A stretch of 64,000 nucleotides of DNA from Bacteroidales bacterium UBA4345 (lineage in GTDB: Bacteria > Bacteroidota > Bacteroidia > Bacteroidales > Paludibacteraceae). The notes beneath the pieces are model-generated. The model saw only the letters and a program-made list of their open reading frames with translations. It had not been told where the DNA came from and searched no databases. The stretch lies in assembly GCA_002396385.1 (NCBI GenBank), contig DGTD01000100.1, positions 79,920 through 143,919 of the forward strand, in the 5' to 3' direction. Shown piece by piece: positions 8,444 through 15,044 of this stretch. The first letter of the stretch is position 1. Every line of letters begins with the position of its first letter. Position numbers and translations under genes: made by a program.

Positions 8444-8950
8444 ATGAGCAGAGCGAAATTTGAAAAACTGGCCAACGAAATGTCCAAAGAAGATTTGGTG
8501 GAAATGCTGATGGCCCTTTACGACTCAAAAAAAGAGGCGAAAGACTACTTCGAGTACTTCCTGAATCCGGACGAAGAGAAGGCCGAAAAGAAATGCAAAA
8601 CCGTATTCCTGAAAGAATACACCAAAACCGGCGTGCGTCCACCCAAAGGCCGCATCAGCAAATGCAAAAAGGCGCTACAAGACTTCGAGGCATTGCGCCC
8701 AAGTGTAGAGCGAAGAATAGACGTTCGGCTCTGTATGGCCGAATTGGCCTGCAAATACGGAGTGAAAAGCTGGCGTATTTGGGAGAAAAACTACAAAACG
8801 ATAGAAAAGGTCTTTGCCGATACTCTTCTGCTGATTCTAGACAGCCACTTAGTAGACCAGTACAGCACCCGAATCGACATCATACAACAAACAGCGCTAC
8901 GCGCCGGCTACTGGAACTTGGATGCCGATGCAATACTAGCAAAAGAATAA
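8444..8950 (+). CDS. DUF6155-like protein
   Basis: The 168-residue protein is soluble, mostly helical and rich in Lys and Glu. It opens with a segment about engaging small helices (KEDLVEMLMALYDSKKEAKDYF) and continues with a helical-repeat-like body, as in DUF6155. No catalytic motif, signal peptide or membrane helix is seen. It follows the GNAT gene by 43 bases and ends 29 bases before the stop of a convergent gene. Function unknown; the family assignment is from memory of the N-terminal pattern. Confidence 0.6.
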   Translation: MSRAKFEKLANEMSKEDLVEMLMALYDSKKEAKDYFEYFLNPDEEKAEKKCKTVFLKEYTKTGVRPPKGRISKCKKALQDFEALRPSVERRIDVRLCMAELACKYGVKSWRIWEKNYKTIEKVFADTLLLILDSHLVDQYSTRIDIIQQTALRAGYWNLDADAILAKE

Positions 8951-8979
8951 AGAGAAATGTAAGTTGAAGGAAAACAACC

Positions 8980-10599
8980 CTATTCACGTTTCAGTTTTTT
9001 CGCGTCGAAATTGAATCTACTATAATCAATATCAATGGCATCGATTCCTACTTTGCCAACAGACACACCAGAACCATAATACTTGTCGAATATGTAAACG
9101 CGGTTATTGTTGATAACCCCACATTGGAGATCAACCCCATCGAACCATAAAATTCCTTTAGCCAGAATTAACTCTTCATGTCCTACCTGTTCAAAATAGT
9201 CATCAGCCAAATTGCCATATACCAAGTAAGTTGTTCCCTTTGTGTCGAACTTTCCGACACATGGTATAACGCGGTCTAAGTCAATATCCTGAATAGAATC
9301 CCTTTTAACATGTTCGTTACAAAACCTTACACATCTCTGTCCATCGGTTTCCATAACGATAATATCCACAAAATGGTGCAACGAATCCCAATCCATCGTC
9401 TTTGCGATTGCCTCAATATCCGCATTTTTACACTTCAATATTGGCAAATCAATCTTCATGCCAGGTTTTAATGTTGAATTCCTGCTTTTTTTGTTAAGGA
9501 AAGGGCAATAAGTTCCAGCAGAGAACGGGTTGTTATAATCATTTTTACTCCAACACAAGTAGGCCAGCGAATCGTTTTTCGGAGTGCCAATTCCATTCAT
9601 ATAGCAATAACCCAAATAGTCATTTACCATATATAAATTATCAGCCGCCTTTTTCATTTTCTCAACAGCCAACTTCGGATTAGCTTCAGTTCCCAGACCA
9701 AAGAGAGTTAACACACCCAGATGCCCAGAGGCCGCAAGATTTCCCGACCGTTCTGACTTTCGGAGCAAATCTATACCCTTGTTGTAATTATATTGTTCAA
9801 GTTCTTCGACAGCAGCGAACAAATAACCGTAAGGAGGATTTATTTTTATAATAGCCTTCTGTTGCTTAGCCGCTTTCGATAGGAAATATCTTTCTTTATC
9901 ATCAACCTTTGAAGCCAAACTTTTATAAAAGTAGTACAACCTTATGTTTTCTTTAGCCATTACATAGAAGTTCCGAATAGAGTCGATTCGTGCTATACCG
10001 GCCTTATTGAGGTTGCCATCTTCATCAAAAAACCTTTCGTCGTTATCAAAATCGTCTTCATAGAACCTTCCTGCACAGCCATATAAACACGGAATACAAT
10101 AAGAATCGGCGCGTTTAAGCAAAGAGTCAATGATTGGCCGATCCTGAATACTGTAAGAAGATAGCTTACTTGCTGTTAAATAAAAAGCATAATCAAAGAG
10201 GGCCGAATGGTCGTCTTCCCTCACAAGTTGAGAATAGAGATTATAAATGCTATCCTTTTCCACATAGCTTGACTTCCAACCCGGCCGACAATCATTCCAC
10301 ACAATTTGGCTAGCAATATCAGTTCGGTTTACAAGAGAATCGCAATAATCACTAGAAGCCAAAACGCATCCGTTCTTTTGCGCCATATTCTTCCAAAATC
10401 TGGCCTTAGCAGAATCTCTTTTCACACCATAGCCGTAACTATAGCAGTTGGCCAAGCGGAACTGGTCGTCAGCATTACCACCTTCAGCCCTTTCAATTAA
10501 CTGTTTGATTGGAGATTTAGCCTTTACACTAATTGAAGATAGCGAAAGGGAAACAAGCAGAGACAGAATAATGTATGTTCGTATACTCTTCATAAACAT
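8980..10599 (-). CDS. Secreted Sel1-like repeat protein
   Basis: The protein has about 539 residues; an alternative ATG lies at 10593 (MKSIRTY). Residues 3-28 are a signal peptide. Sel1-like repeats are visible near the N-terminus (AEGGNADDQFRLANCYSYG followed by YGVKRDSAKARFW) and in the centre (HLGVLTLFGLGTEANPKLAV, then GYCYMNGIGTPKNDSLA). The last 150 residues, with several aromatic and Asp-rich strands (DLQCGVINNNRVYIFDKYYG), match nothing I know. Sel1 repeats usually scaffold protein interactions. It is likely periplasmic. It has its own -7 box at 10619 and stands alone. Confidence 0.72.
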   Translation of the reverse strand: MFMKSIRTYIILSLLVSLSLSSISVKAKSPIKQLIERAEGGNADDQFRLANCYSYGYGVKRDSAKARFWKNMAQKNGCVLASSDYCDSLVNRTDIASQIVWNDCRPGWKSSYVEKDSIYNLYSQLVREDDHSALFDYAFYLTASKLSSYSIQDRPIIDSLLKRADSYCIPCLYGCAGRFYEDDFDNDERFFDEDGNLNKAGIARIDSIRNFYVMAKENIRLYYFYKSLASKVDDKERYFLSKAAKQQKAIIKINPPYGYLFAAVEELEQYNYNKGIDLLRKSERSGNLAASGHLGVLTLFGLGTEANPKLAVEKMKKAADNLYMVNDYLGYCYMNGIGTPKNDSLAYLCWSKNDYNNPFSAGTYCPFLNKKSRNSTLKPGMKIDLPILKCKNADIEAIAKTMDWDSLHHFVDIIVMETDGQRCVRFCNEHVKRDSIQDIDLDRVIPCVGKFDTKGTTYLVYGNLADDYFEQVGHEELILAKGILWFDGVDLQCGVINNNRVYIFDKYYGSGVSVGKVGIDAIDIDYSRFNFDAKKLKRE

Positions 10600-10618
10600 A
10601 AGAAAGAAACAACAGAAG

Positions 10619-10626
10619 CAAAATTA
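10619..10626 (-). promoter_or_regulatory. -7 box TAATTTTG for the Sel1-like gene
   Basis: Exact TAnnTTTG on the minus strand; predicted start near 10611, only about 12-18 bases before the two possible ATG codons. A TTG about 18 bases upstream could serve as the -33 element. Confidence 0.5.
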
Positions 10627-10666
10627 AACAAAAATTTTCAAAGCCAAGGGGGAATGCAAAAAAGAA

Positions 10667-10691
10667 GGGTGTGATTCAGAGAACCACACCC
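10667..10691. terminator. Intrinsic terminator, near-copy of the one at 12670
   Basis: GGGTGTG at 10667-10673 pairs with CACACCC at 10685-10691; TTC/GAA extends the stem past one A.C mismatch, loop AGA. On minus it is followed by TTCTTTTTT, so it ends the 10740-11438 transcript. The flanking 40 bases match those at 12660-12701 almost base for base. Confidence 0.8.
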
Positions 10692-10739
10692 TTTGTTATT
10701 TGACAGTACTAACAAAAGACCTTAGCGTCCAAGACTCCG

Positions 10740-11438
10740 TTAGAAAAAGCTCTTCACAAGGTCAGCATTCATCCAAATACGGATTCCCAAGCACAAAATA
10801 GGGACAAGAATAAGAGCCAGTTTTACTTTGCCTTTCAAGTCGTTGATAGGAATTCTATACAACGCTTTGATTGGCGAAAGGAAATTAACCAGATAAGCCT
10901 CAGGGTCGTCCTTACTATCCTGCAACTTGTTCAAATAAGAATAGGTGCTATTCACCTTACCCGACACATTACTACCAAGTTGAGCCGCAGTATTGGCATA
11001 TTTTGAGAATTGTTCGTATGTCAGACCCGACAAGAAAGGCGATAAGAATCCGAGTTTACTCAAGATAAAAGCCTTCGACGAGTTAAAGAGCATGGAAGGA
11101 TCTACCTTTTCAGAAATGCCCCCCACCTTACTTTGGAGGTAGTCGTAATTAGAGGCAATTGTGTGGTCGATAGAAGGGTCGATAATTTCAGGAGCCCTAT
11201 GCAAGACATAAACAACAACGACCCCAGCAATAGCAGCAAAAAAGAACACAACGGAGATGAGGAATCTCAATTTGCTAAATTCACCCCACGAAAAAATAAG
11301 GGGTGTCAACACCAATGCAAAAACGACACCCAAAATTAGTCCTTTAACAATAATGCCAATTGCTTTAGCACCCAAACCTTTAATAAGGGACATTACCAGA
11401 GAGAAGACAACTCCCTTTGCTCCACCTTCAATATTCAT
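10740..11438 (-). CDS. Polytopic membrane protein of unknown function
   Basis: I do not recognise the family. With ATG 11438 it has 232 residues: an N-terminal amphipathic/hydrophobic stretch with Gly (LIKGLGAKAIGIIVKGLILG), membrane helices around residues 30-55 and 60-80, a soluble middle of about 110 residues predicted helical, and a final membrane helix (LALILVPILCLGIRIW). A longer frame starts at a TTG at 11486, but that codon lies inside a -7 box, so the ATG is preferred. It is transcribed divergently from 11753 and ends in a strong terminator. Confidence 0.65.
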   Translation of the reverse strand: MNIEGGAKGVVFSLVMSLIKGLGAKAIGIIVKGLILGVVFALVLTPLIFSWGEFSKLRFLISVVFFFAAIAGVVVVYVLHRAPEIIDPSIDHTIASNYDYLQSKVGGISEKVDPSMLFNSSKAFILSKLGFLSPFLSGLTYEQFSKYANTAAQLGSNVSGKVNSTYSYLNKLQDSKDDPEAYLVNFLSPIKALYRIPINDLKGKVKLALILVPILCLGIRIWMNADLVKSFF

Positions 11439-11483
11439 ATATTCAATCTGTTTATTTATTTCAAATAGATTCAGCAAACTAGA

Positions 11484-11491
11484 CAAAGATA
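11484..11491 (-). promoter_or_regulatory. -7 box TATCTTTG (minus)
   Basis: Exact TAnnTTTG on minus, predicted start near 11477, about 40 bases before the ATG at 11438. It rules out the upstream TTG as start. It lies 24 bases from the divergent plus-strand box. Confidence 0.55.
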
Positions 11492-11514
11492 TAAAAAAAT
11501 TGGAATTTAATACC

Positions 11515-11522
11515 TACTTTTG
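11515..11522 (+). promoter_or_regulatory. -7 box TACTTTTG (plus)
   Basis: Exact TAnnTTTG on plus, predicted start near 11529, giving a leader of about 225 nt to the gene at 11753 that includes a possible 27-codon ORF. The two divergent promoters here overlap in their -33 regions and could compete (inference). Confidence 0.5.
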
Positions 11523-11618
11523 CTACAATTAAGGAAAGCGGAAAGTTTGCAACCTTGCAGATTTTATCTGTTGACATCAAAAAGCTATATATTTATACAA
11601 ACATCAAAAAATAACATT

Positions 11619-11702
11619 ATGGGTAAAAATCACACATTTAGGCACAATATGAATAATTTTCCAGAGGTCCATTTCCACAAAGGGGGGAAACGGCATCTTT
11701 GA
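11619..11702 (+). CDS. Possible small leader ORF, 27 residues
   Basis: An ATG preceded by an A-rich leader opens a frame of 27 codons with many His and Lys residues (it ends HFHKGGKRHL). It sits between the promoter at 11515 and the gene at 11753 and is in the same orientation. It matches nothing I know. It may be a leader peptide, a small protein, or chance. Confidence 0.25.
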   Translation: MGKNHTFRHNMNNFPEVHFHKGGKRHL

Positions 11703-11752
11703 GCCAGACGAATTAACAGAATAATTTTAAAACTACCAACAACGCATATTAT

Positions 11753-12565
11753 ATGGAAGAAGTTATAGAATTATATTTAGAATTAGCATTTATAGTCTAC
11801 ATAGTCTATTTCATACTATTGGCCATAGTCTTTGGAATCATCGGATTCTTATTAAAAAAGGTGTTCCATAAAGACATATCAAAAAAGAAGATGTTCATTT
11901 GGTTCCTCATCATCCTAGTGCTCCCGTTTGCCTTTTTCAAAGGTTGCAAATCGTATATGGACCACGGTTATGAAAAGCACTGTCAGGAACGGAGCCAAGA
12001 GCCATTCGTGCGTAAATTCCTAGCCGAGAATGAAGCCTCAAGCCTGGTTCTGCCAAAATTCAATGTCGTTTCTTACAAAGGCGGAGGAGGCGAGAAATGG
12101 GTTATTGAGTTTGAAGAACCAATTGACAGCACCCAACTTAAAAAGTTAGACCAAAGCGGGACTGCAAAAGTGAAAGGCAGAGTGCTTTTCTTCCCAATTG
12201 TGCGTGGATATTCAGAATCGATTGATCCAGACTTTTTGAAAGATGATGATGAAACCGAAGTTGCAGCGACAAAGGCGATAGATTCAGATAATTTGAATGA
12301 TGAAGAAGATGCAGCAAGTGAAATCGAAGTTGCAGAAACAAGTGCGATTGCTCAAGACGATTTGAATGATGAAGATAATGCAGCAAGTGAAACCGAAGTT
12401 GCAGAAACAAAGGAGGAAGAGAAGTCAGACTACAAATACGATTATCGTTATTTCAAATTAGAGCTATTGCCAGACTGCAAAACAGCCGTTCTTATTTATG
12501 CATACCACCAAACTTGGACGGGGCATTATAGTTCGGGAAGTTCATGGTCTAGCCATGACGATTAG
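11753..12565 (+). CDS. Membrane protein with 23-residue acidic tandem repeats, unknown function
   Basis: The 270-residue product has two N-terminal hydrophobic helices (about residues 8-38 and 48-65: IVYIVYFILLAIVFGIIGFL and MFIWFLIILVLPFAFF), then an extracytoplasmic or cytoplasmic domain of about 100 residues. A strongly acidic repeat region (about residues 165-220) follows, made of a 23-residue unit (EVAET...LNDEEDAAS). The last 50 residues contain AVLIYAYHQTWTGHY and a Ser/Gly tail. The family is not recognised. The repeats are encoded by 69-bp tandem DNA repeats, so length may vary between strains. It ends at a perfect 11-bp terminator shared with the convergent lipoprotein gene. Confidence 0.65.
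   Translation: MEEVIELYLELAFIVYIVYFILLAIVFGIIGFLLKKVFHKDISKKKMFIWFLIILVLPFAFFKGCKSYMDHGYEKHCQERSQEPFVRKFLAENEASSLVLPKFNVVSYKGGGGEKWVIEFEEPIDSTQLKKLDQSGTAKVKGRVLFFPIVRGYSESIDPDFLKDDDETEVAATKAIDSDNLNDEEDAASEIEVAETSAIAQDDLNDEDNAASETEVAETKEEEKSDYKYDYRYFKLELLPDCKTAVLIYAYHQTWTGHYSSGSSWSSHDD
12251..12412 (+). repeat. 69-bp tandem repeat, 2.3 copies, in frame
   Basis: Units begin at 12251, 12320 and 12389, each opening GAAAYCGAAGTTGCAG. The third is partial. The period of exactly 23 codons keeps the frame, so copy-number change would alter protein length without a frameshift. Confidence 0.9.
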
Positions 12566-12669
12566 TGTAAGGGGAACAGATATTCCCCCTTACAACCCTG
12601 TAGCCAGATTTTAGAAACGGGAAGTCGCCAGTTAGAAGCACATTGCAAACTGGTCGAGCAAAAAAAGAA

Positions 12670-12694
12670 GGGTGTGATTCTGAGAATCACACCC
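12670..12694. terminator. Perfect bidirectional terminator
   Basis: GGGTGTGATTC at 12670-12680 pairs with GAATCACACCC at 12684-12694, loop TGA. A-rich DNA lies to the left and T-rich to the right, so it serves the plus gene ending at 12565 and the minus lipoprotein gene ending at 12725. Confidence 0.9.
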
Positions 12695-12724
12695 TTTGTT
12701 TCTGTTTTTCGACTGTCTGTCAAA

Positions 12725-12937
12725 TTACTTTGCAGCATTAGCTGAGTCTGCAGGAGCAGCTGTTGTATCTGCAGGAGCAGAAGTTGAATCTGCAGGAGCA
12801 GCTGTTGTGTCAGCAGCAGCAGTATCAGTAGCAGCAGTAGTGTCCTGACCAGCGTTGTTGTCAGTTGCAGGAGCGTTACCACAAGAAGAAAGTGCTACAG
12901 TAGCACATACAGCGAAAAATAAAACTACTTTTTTCAT
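12725..12937 (-). CDS. Small Thr/Ala/Asp-rich lipoprotein
   Basis: From the ATG at 12937 the product has 70 residues: a lipoprotein signal (KKVVLFFAVCATVALSSC, lipobox LSSC) followed by a low-complexity tail of Ala, Asp, Thr and Pro repeats (ADTTAAPADS type). The earlier in-frame start at 12964 adds MLFNLYYKE and would spoil the signal peptide. It is likely attached to a membrane with a flexible, disordered tail. It has its own -7 box and terminator. No enzymatic role is suggested; similar short lipoproteins are common in Bacteroidales. Confidence 0.78.
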   Translation of the reverse strand: MKKVVLFFAVCATVALSSCGNAPATDNNAGQDTTAATDTAAADTTAAPADSTSAPADTTAAPADSANAAK

Positions 12938-12987
12938 TTCTTTATAATATAAATTAAACAACATTTATTTGCTTGTCGTTGACGATG

Positions 12988-12995
12988 CAAAGATA
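12988..12995 (-). promoter_or_regulatory. -7 box TATCTTTG for the small lipoprotein
   Basis: Exact TAnnTTTG on minus, predicted start near 12981, about 44 bases before the ATG at 12937. Confidence 0.6.
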
Positions 12996-13239
12996 GATAT
13001 CTTTTTCAATATATCTTCACAAAAACGCCATTAATTTTTACATTTTTTTTGATTTATAGTTATCAAGTCTGATTTATAACATGTTAGAAAGCACAAAACC
13101 GAATAGAATATTAACATAAAGATTATGCTAGTGAACACAACTTTAACATCAAAATAATAATAAAACTCTAAAACACAGACATATAGATAAAATTTAACAT
13201 TTTATTACATTTAACAAATCGTCTAAAGAAAATTAAAAA
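12996..13239. other. AT-rich intergenic DNA
   Basis: About 240 bases of AT-rich sequence between the lipoprotein promoter and the terminator of the next operon. No ORF, repeat or RNA gene was seen; the only minus frame through it is a poor, low-complexity shadow. Confidence 0.5.
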
Positions 13240-13263
13240 GGGCGACAAATGCCATTGCCGCCC
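13240..13263 (-). terminator. Terminator of the DUF4494-yggS operon
   Basis: GGGCGACAA at 13240-13248 pairs with TTGCCGCCC at 13255-13263 (one A.C mismatch, loop ATGCCA). On minus it is followed by TTTTTAATTTTCTTT. Confidence 0.8.
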
Positions 13264-13288
13264 CACTCTACAACACGCACAGGTGTGT

Positions 13289-13624
13289 TTAATCTTCAAA
13301 AATACCGAACTCTTCGCAATACTTGTAATTAGCCTCAATGATTGCGCCAATCACATCAGACGGCAGTTCAGCAGCGCGTCCGTCCTTTTCCACCCGCTCG
13401 CAAATGGCTTGGAACTCCTCTTCCTCGTCCAACTCCACATCGCGTTCCTCGTCACCCTCGAAAAAGCCCTTCGACTCGTAGTAGTCGTATTCGCAATCGA
13501 GAATGTACTGGATCTGGTCGTCGGTCAGTTTGCCCTTGTAATCAGGGAAAATGTTTTTCTGAATGAATTCGATAGCCTTTTTGTCATCGAAACATTCCAA
13601 ATCGTCGTTTTCTGTATTAGCCAT
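13289..13624 (-). CDS. Conserved acidic small protein, third gene of the yggS operon
   Basis: The 111-residue protein is strongly acidic and helical (e.g. ERDVELDEEEEFQ), without signal peptide, membrane segment or motif. The start MANTENDDLE and the tyrosine-rich centre (QYILDCEYDYYESKGF) are features I recall in a Bacteroidales protein encoded next to yggS. The gene starts 25 bases downstream of the yggS stop and precedes the operon terminator, so it is probably co-transcribed. Function unknown. Confidence 0.7.
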   Translation of the reverse strand: MANTENDDLECFDDKKAIEFIQKNIFPDYKGKLTDDQIQYILDCEYDYYESKGFFEGDEERDVELDEEEEFQAICERVEKDGRAAELPSDVIGAIIEANYKYCEEFGIFED

Positions 13625-13648
13625 ATTCTATATTTATTGATTAGTCTA

Positions 13649-14311
13649 TTACGTATAAATGCGCTCGCCAAAGATGCTGGTACCAATTCTGACCAAAGTG
13701 CTACCCTCTTCTATGGCAATCTGGTAGTCGCCACTCATGCCCATAGAGAGTTCCTTAAAGGTCGGCACACAAGCCTTTGCCTCGTTGAAGAAAGCAGCCA
13801 GCGAATGGAAGTCGGCACGAATGCGTTCCTCATCGTCGACATGAGAAGCCATCCCCATAATGCCCGAGAACAAAATGTGCGGATATTTCTCAACAAAACC
13901 GCCCGCCTTTAGTGTTTCGCGGAGGCCGTCGATTGAGAAGCCGAACTTCGTCTCTTCCTGGGCAACATGCAGTTCAAGCAATACAGGAATCTGCCGGTTG
14001 CACTTTGCAGCCTGCTTCTCTATTTCGTCGAGCAAGCGTTCAGAGTCGACGCTGTGGATAAGCGACACGAAAGGGGCAATATACTTCACCTTGTTAGTCT
14101 GGAGGTGTCCGATAAAATGCCACTCAATATCTTTTGGAAGTTCGTTGTATTTAGCGGTTAGTTCTTGCACATGGCTTTCGCCAAAGATGCGTTGTCCTGC
14201 ATCATAAGCCTCACGAACGGCCTCAGCCGGATGGTATTTTGACACAGCCACCAACCTTGTGCCCGAAGGCAGTTGGGCTGAGATCTCAGCGATTTTAGAA
14301 GCAATACTCAT
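13649..14311 (-). CDS. yggS: YggS family PLP-binding protein
   Basis: The 220-residue single-domain TIM-barrel protein binds pyridoxal 5'-phosphate without known catalysis and helps to balance B6 vitamers and amino acids. The PLP lysine lies in LVAVSKYHPAEAV (residue about 25). Other family landmarks are GESHVQEL, WHFIGHLQTNK, HSVDSERL, ETKFGF, and the phosphate-binding SMGMSGDYQIAIEEGST with RIGTSIFG at the C-terminus. Length is typical. It sits between DUF4494 and the small acidic gene in one transcript. Confidence 0.95.
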   Translation of the reverse strand: MSIASKIAEISAQLPSGTRLVAVSKYHPAEAVREAYDAGQRIFGESHVQELTAKYNELPKDIEWHFIGHLQTNKVKYIAPFVSLIHSVDSERLLDEIEKQAAKCNRQIPVLLELHVAQEETKFGFSIDGLRETLKAGGFVEKYPHILFSGIMGMASHVDDEERIRADFHSLAAFFNEAKACVPTFKELSMGMSGDYQIAIEEGSTLVRIGTSIFGERIYT

Positions 14312-14325
14312 ATCGTAAAGAAAAA

Positions 14326-14847
14326 TTATTCAGCAGAGGCGTCAGCCAAGAGGTCGTTGATGTCGGCACCAGCGTCAACCCCCAGCTGTTTTTTGTCGGG
14401 AGTCAGACCGTTTCCCCCATTTTCGGAATAAGGGAAGATATCCATAATAGTAGTGTCGGCAATAGAAGCGACCTCGTAATCAGACATAGTGTCTTTAAGC
14501 GCCTCGTTAAGATGTTTCCAAGCATTGTCGATATCAGAACCAAACACAAGAATGGTGCTGGAGATGCGTTTTTCGGTACCCTTCACCTCATCGATAGAGA
14601 CAAAGACCACTTTACAGCGGAACCAGCGGTCGCCCTCCTCATGGGCGAAAATCTCGTTAACCGAAGCCTTCTTCAGGCCAGCGATTGCGAATTCACCCGT
14701 CACATAGGGAGCCACCTCGCGGCTGATACGCTCTTCCGCCTCGGCAAAACTGATAGCGTCGACCAAATAGGTCTCACTTACCCGTTTAGCTTTTCCGGTG
14801 GAATCTACTTTTCCATATTTCACTTTACATTCAAACCAATTGCTCAT
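14326..14847 (-). CDS. DUF4494 protein
   Basis: The 173-residue protein starts MSNWFECKVKYGKV and contains two copies of a similar beta-rich unit: WFECKVKY at the start and WFRCKVVFVSIDEVKGTEKR in the middle, as in DUF4494. It is soluble, with an acidic C-terminal tail ending in DINDLLADASAE. Function is unknown; it is conserved in Bacteroidota and commonly found next to yggS, as here (14 bases apart). It is the first gene of the operon, with a -7 box 29 bases upstream. Confidence 0.85.
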   Translation of the reverse strand: MSNWFECKVKYGKVDSTGKAKRVSETYLVDAISFAEAEERISREVAPYVTGEFAIAGLKKASVNEIFAHEEGDRWFRCKVVFVSIDEVKGTEKRISSTILVFGSDIDNAWKHLNEALKDTMSDYEVASIADTTIMDIFPYSENGGNGLTPDKKQLGVDAGADINDLLADASAE

Positions 14848-14875
14848 AGTATTTCATTTTATTTTTAAAGCAGAG

Positions 14876-14883
14876 CAAAGATA
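14876..14883 (-). promoter_or_regulatory. -7 box TATCTTTG of the DUF4494-yggS operon
   Basis: Exact TAnnTTTG on minus, predicted start near 14869, about 22 bases before the ATG at 14847. Confidence 0.6.
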
Positions 14884-14986
14884 CATAAAATTAAGTTATA
14901 CGAGACAGGCATTACCCGGAGAATAAACAAGAAGCTGATTTTCAGAGCAAGAACAATATCACGCAAACAATATAGGCAATAAAAAA

Positions 14987-15012
14987 GGTGTCACACCTTG
15001 CGGTATGACACC
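14987..15012 (-). terminator. Terminator of the vWA-DUF3883 gene
   Basis: GGTGTCA at 14987-14993 pairs with TGACACC at 15006-15012, with an inner ACC/GGT stem around TTGC. On minus it is followed by a TTTTTT tract. Confidence 0.8.
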
Positions 15013-15044
15013 AAATATCAAGTACCGGTAACGACCGTAACTTT

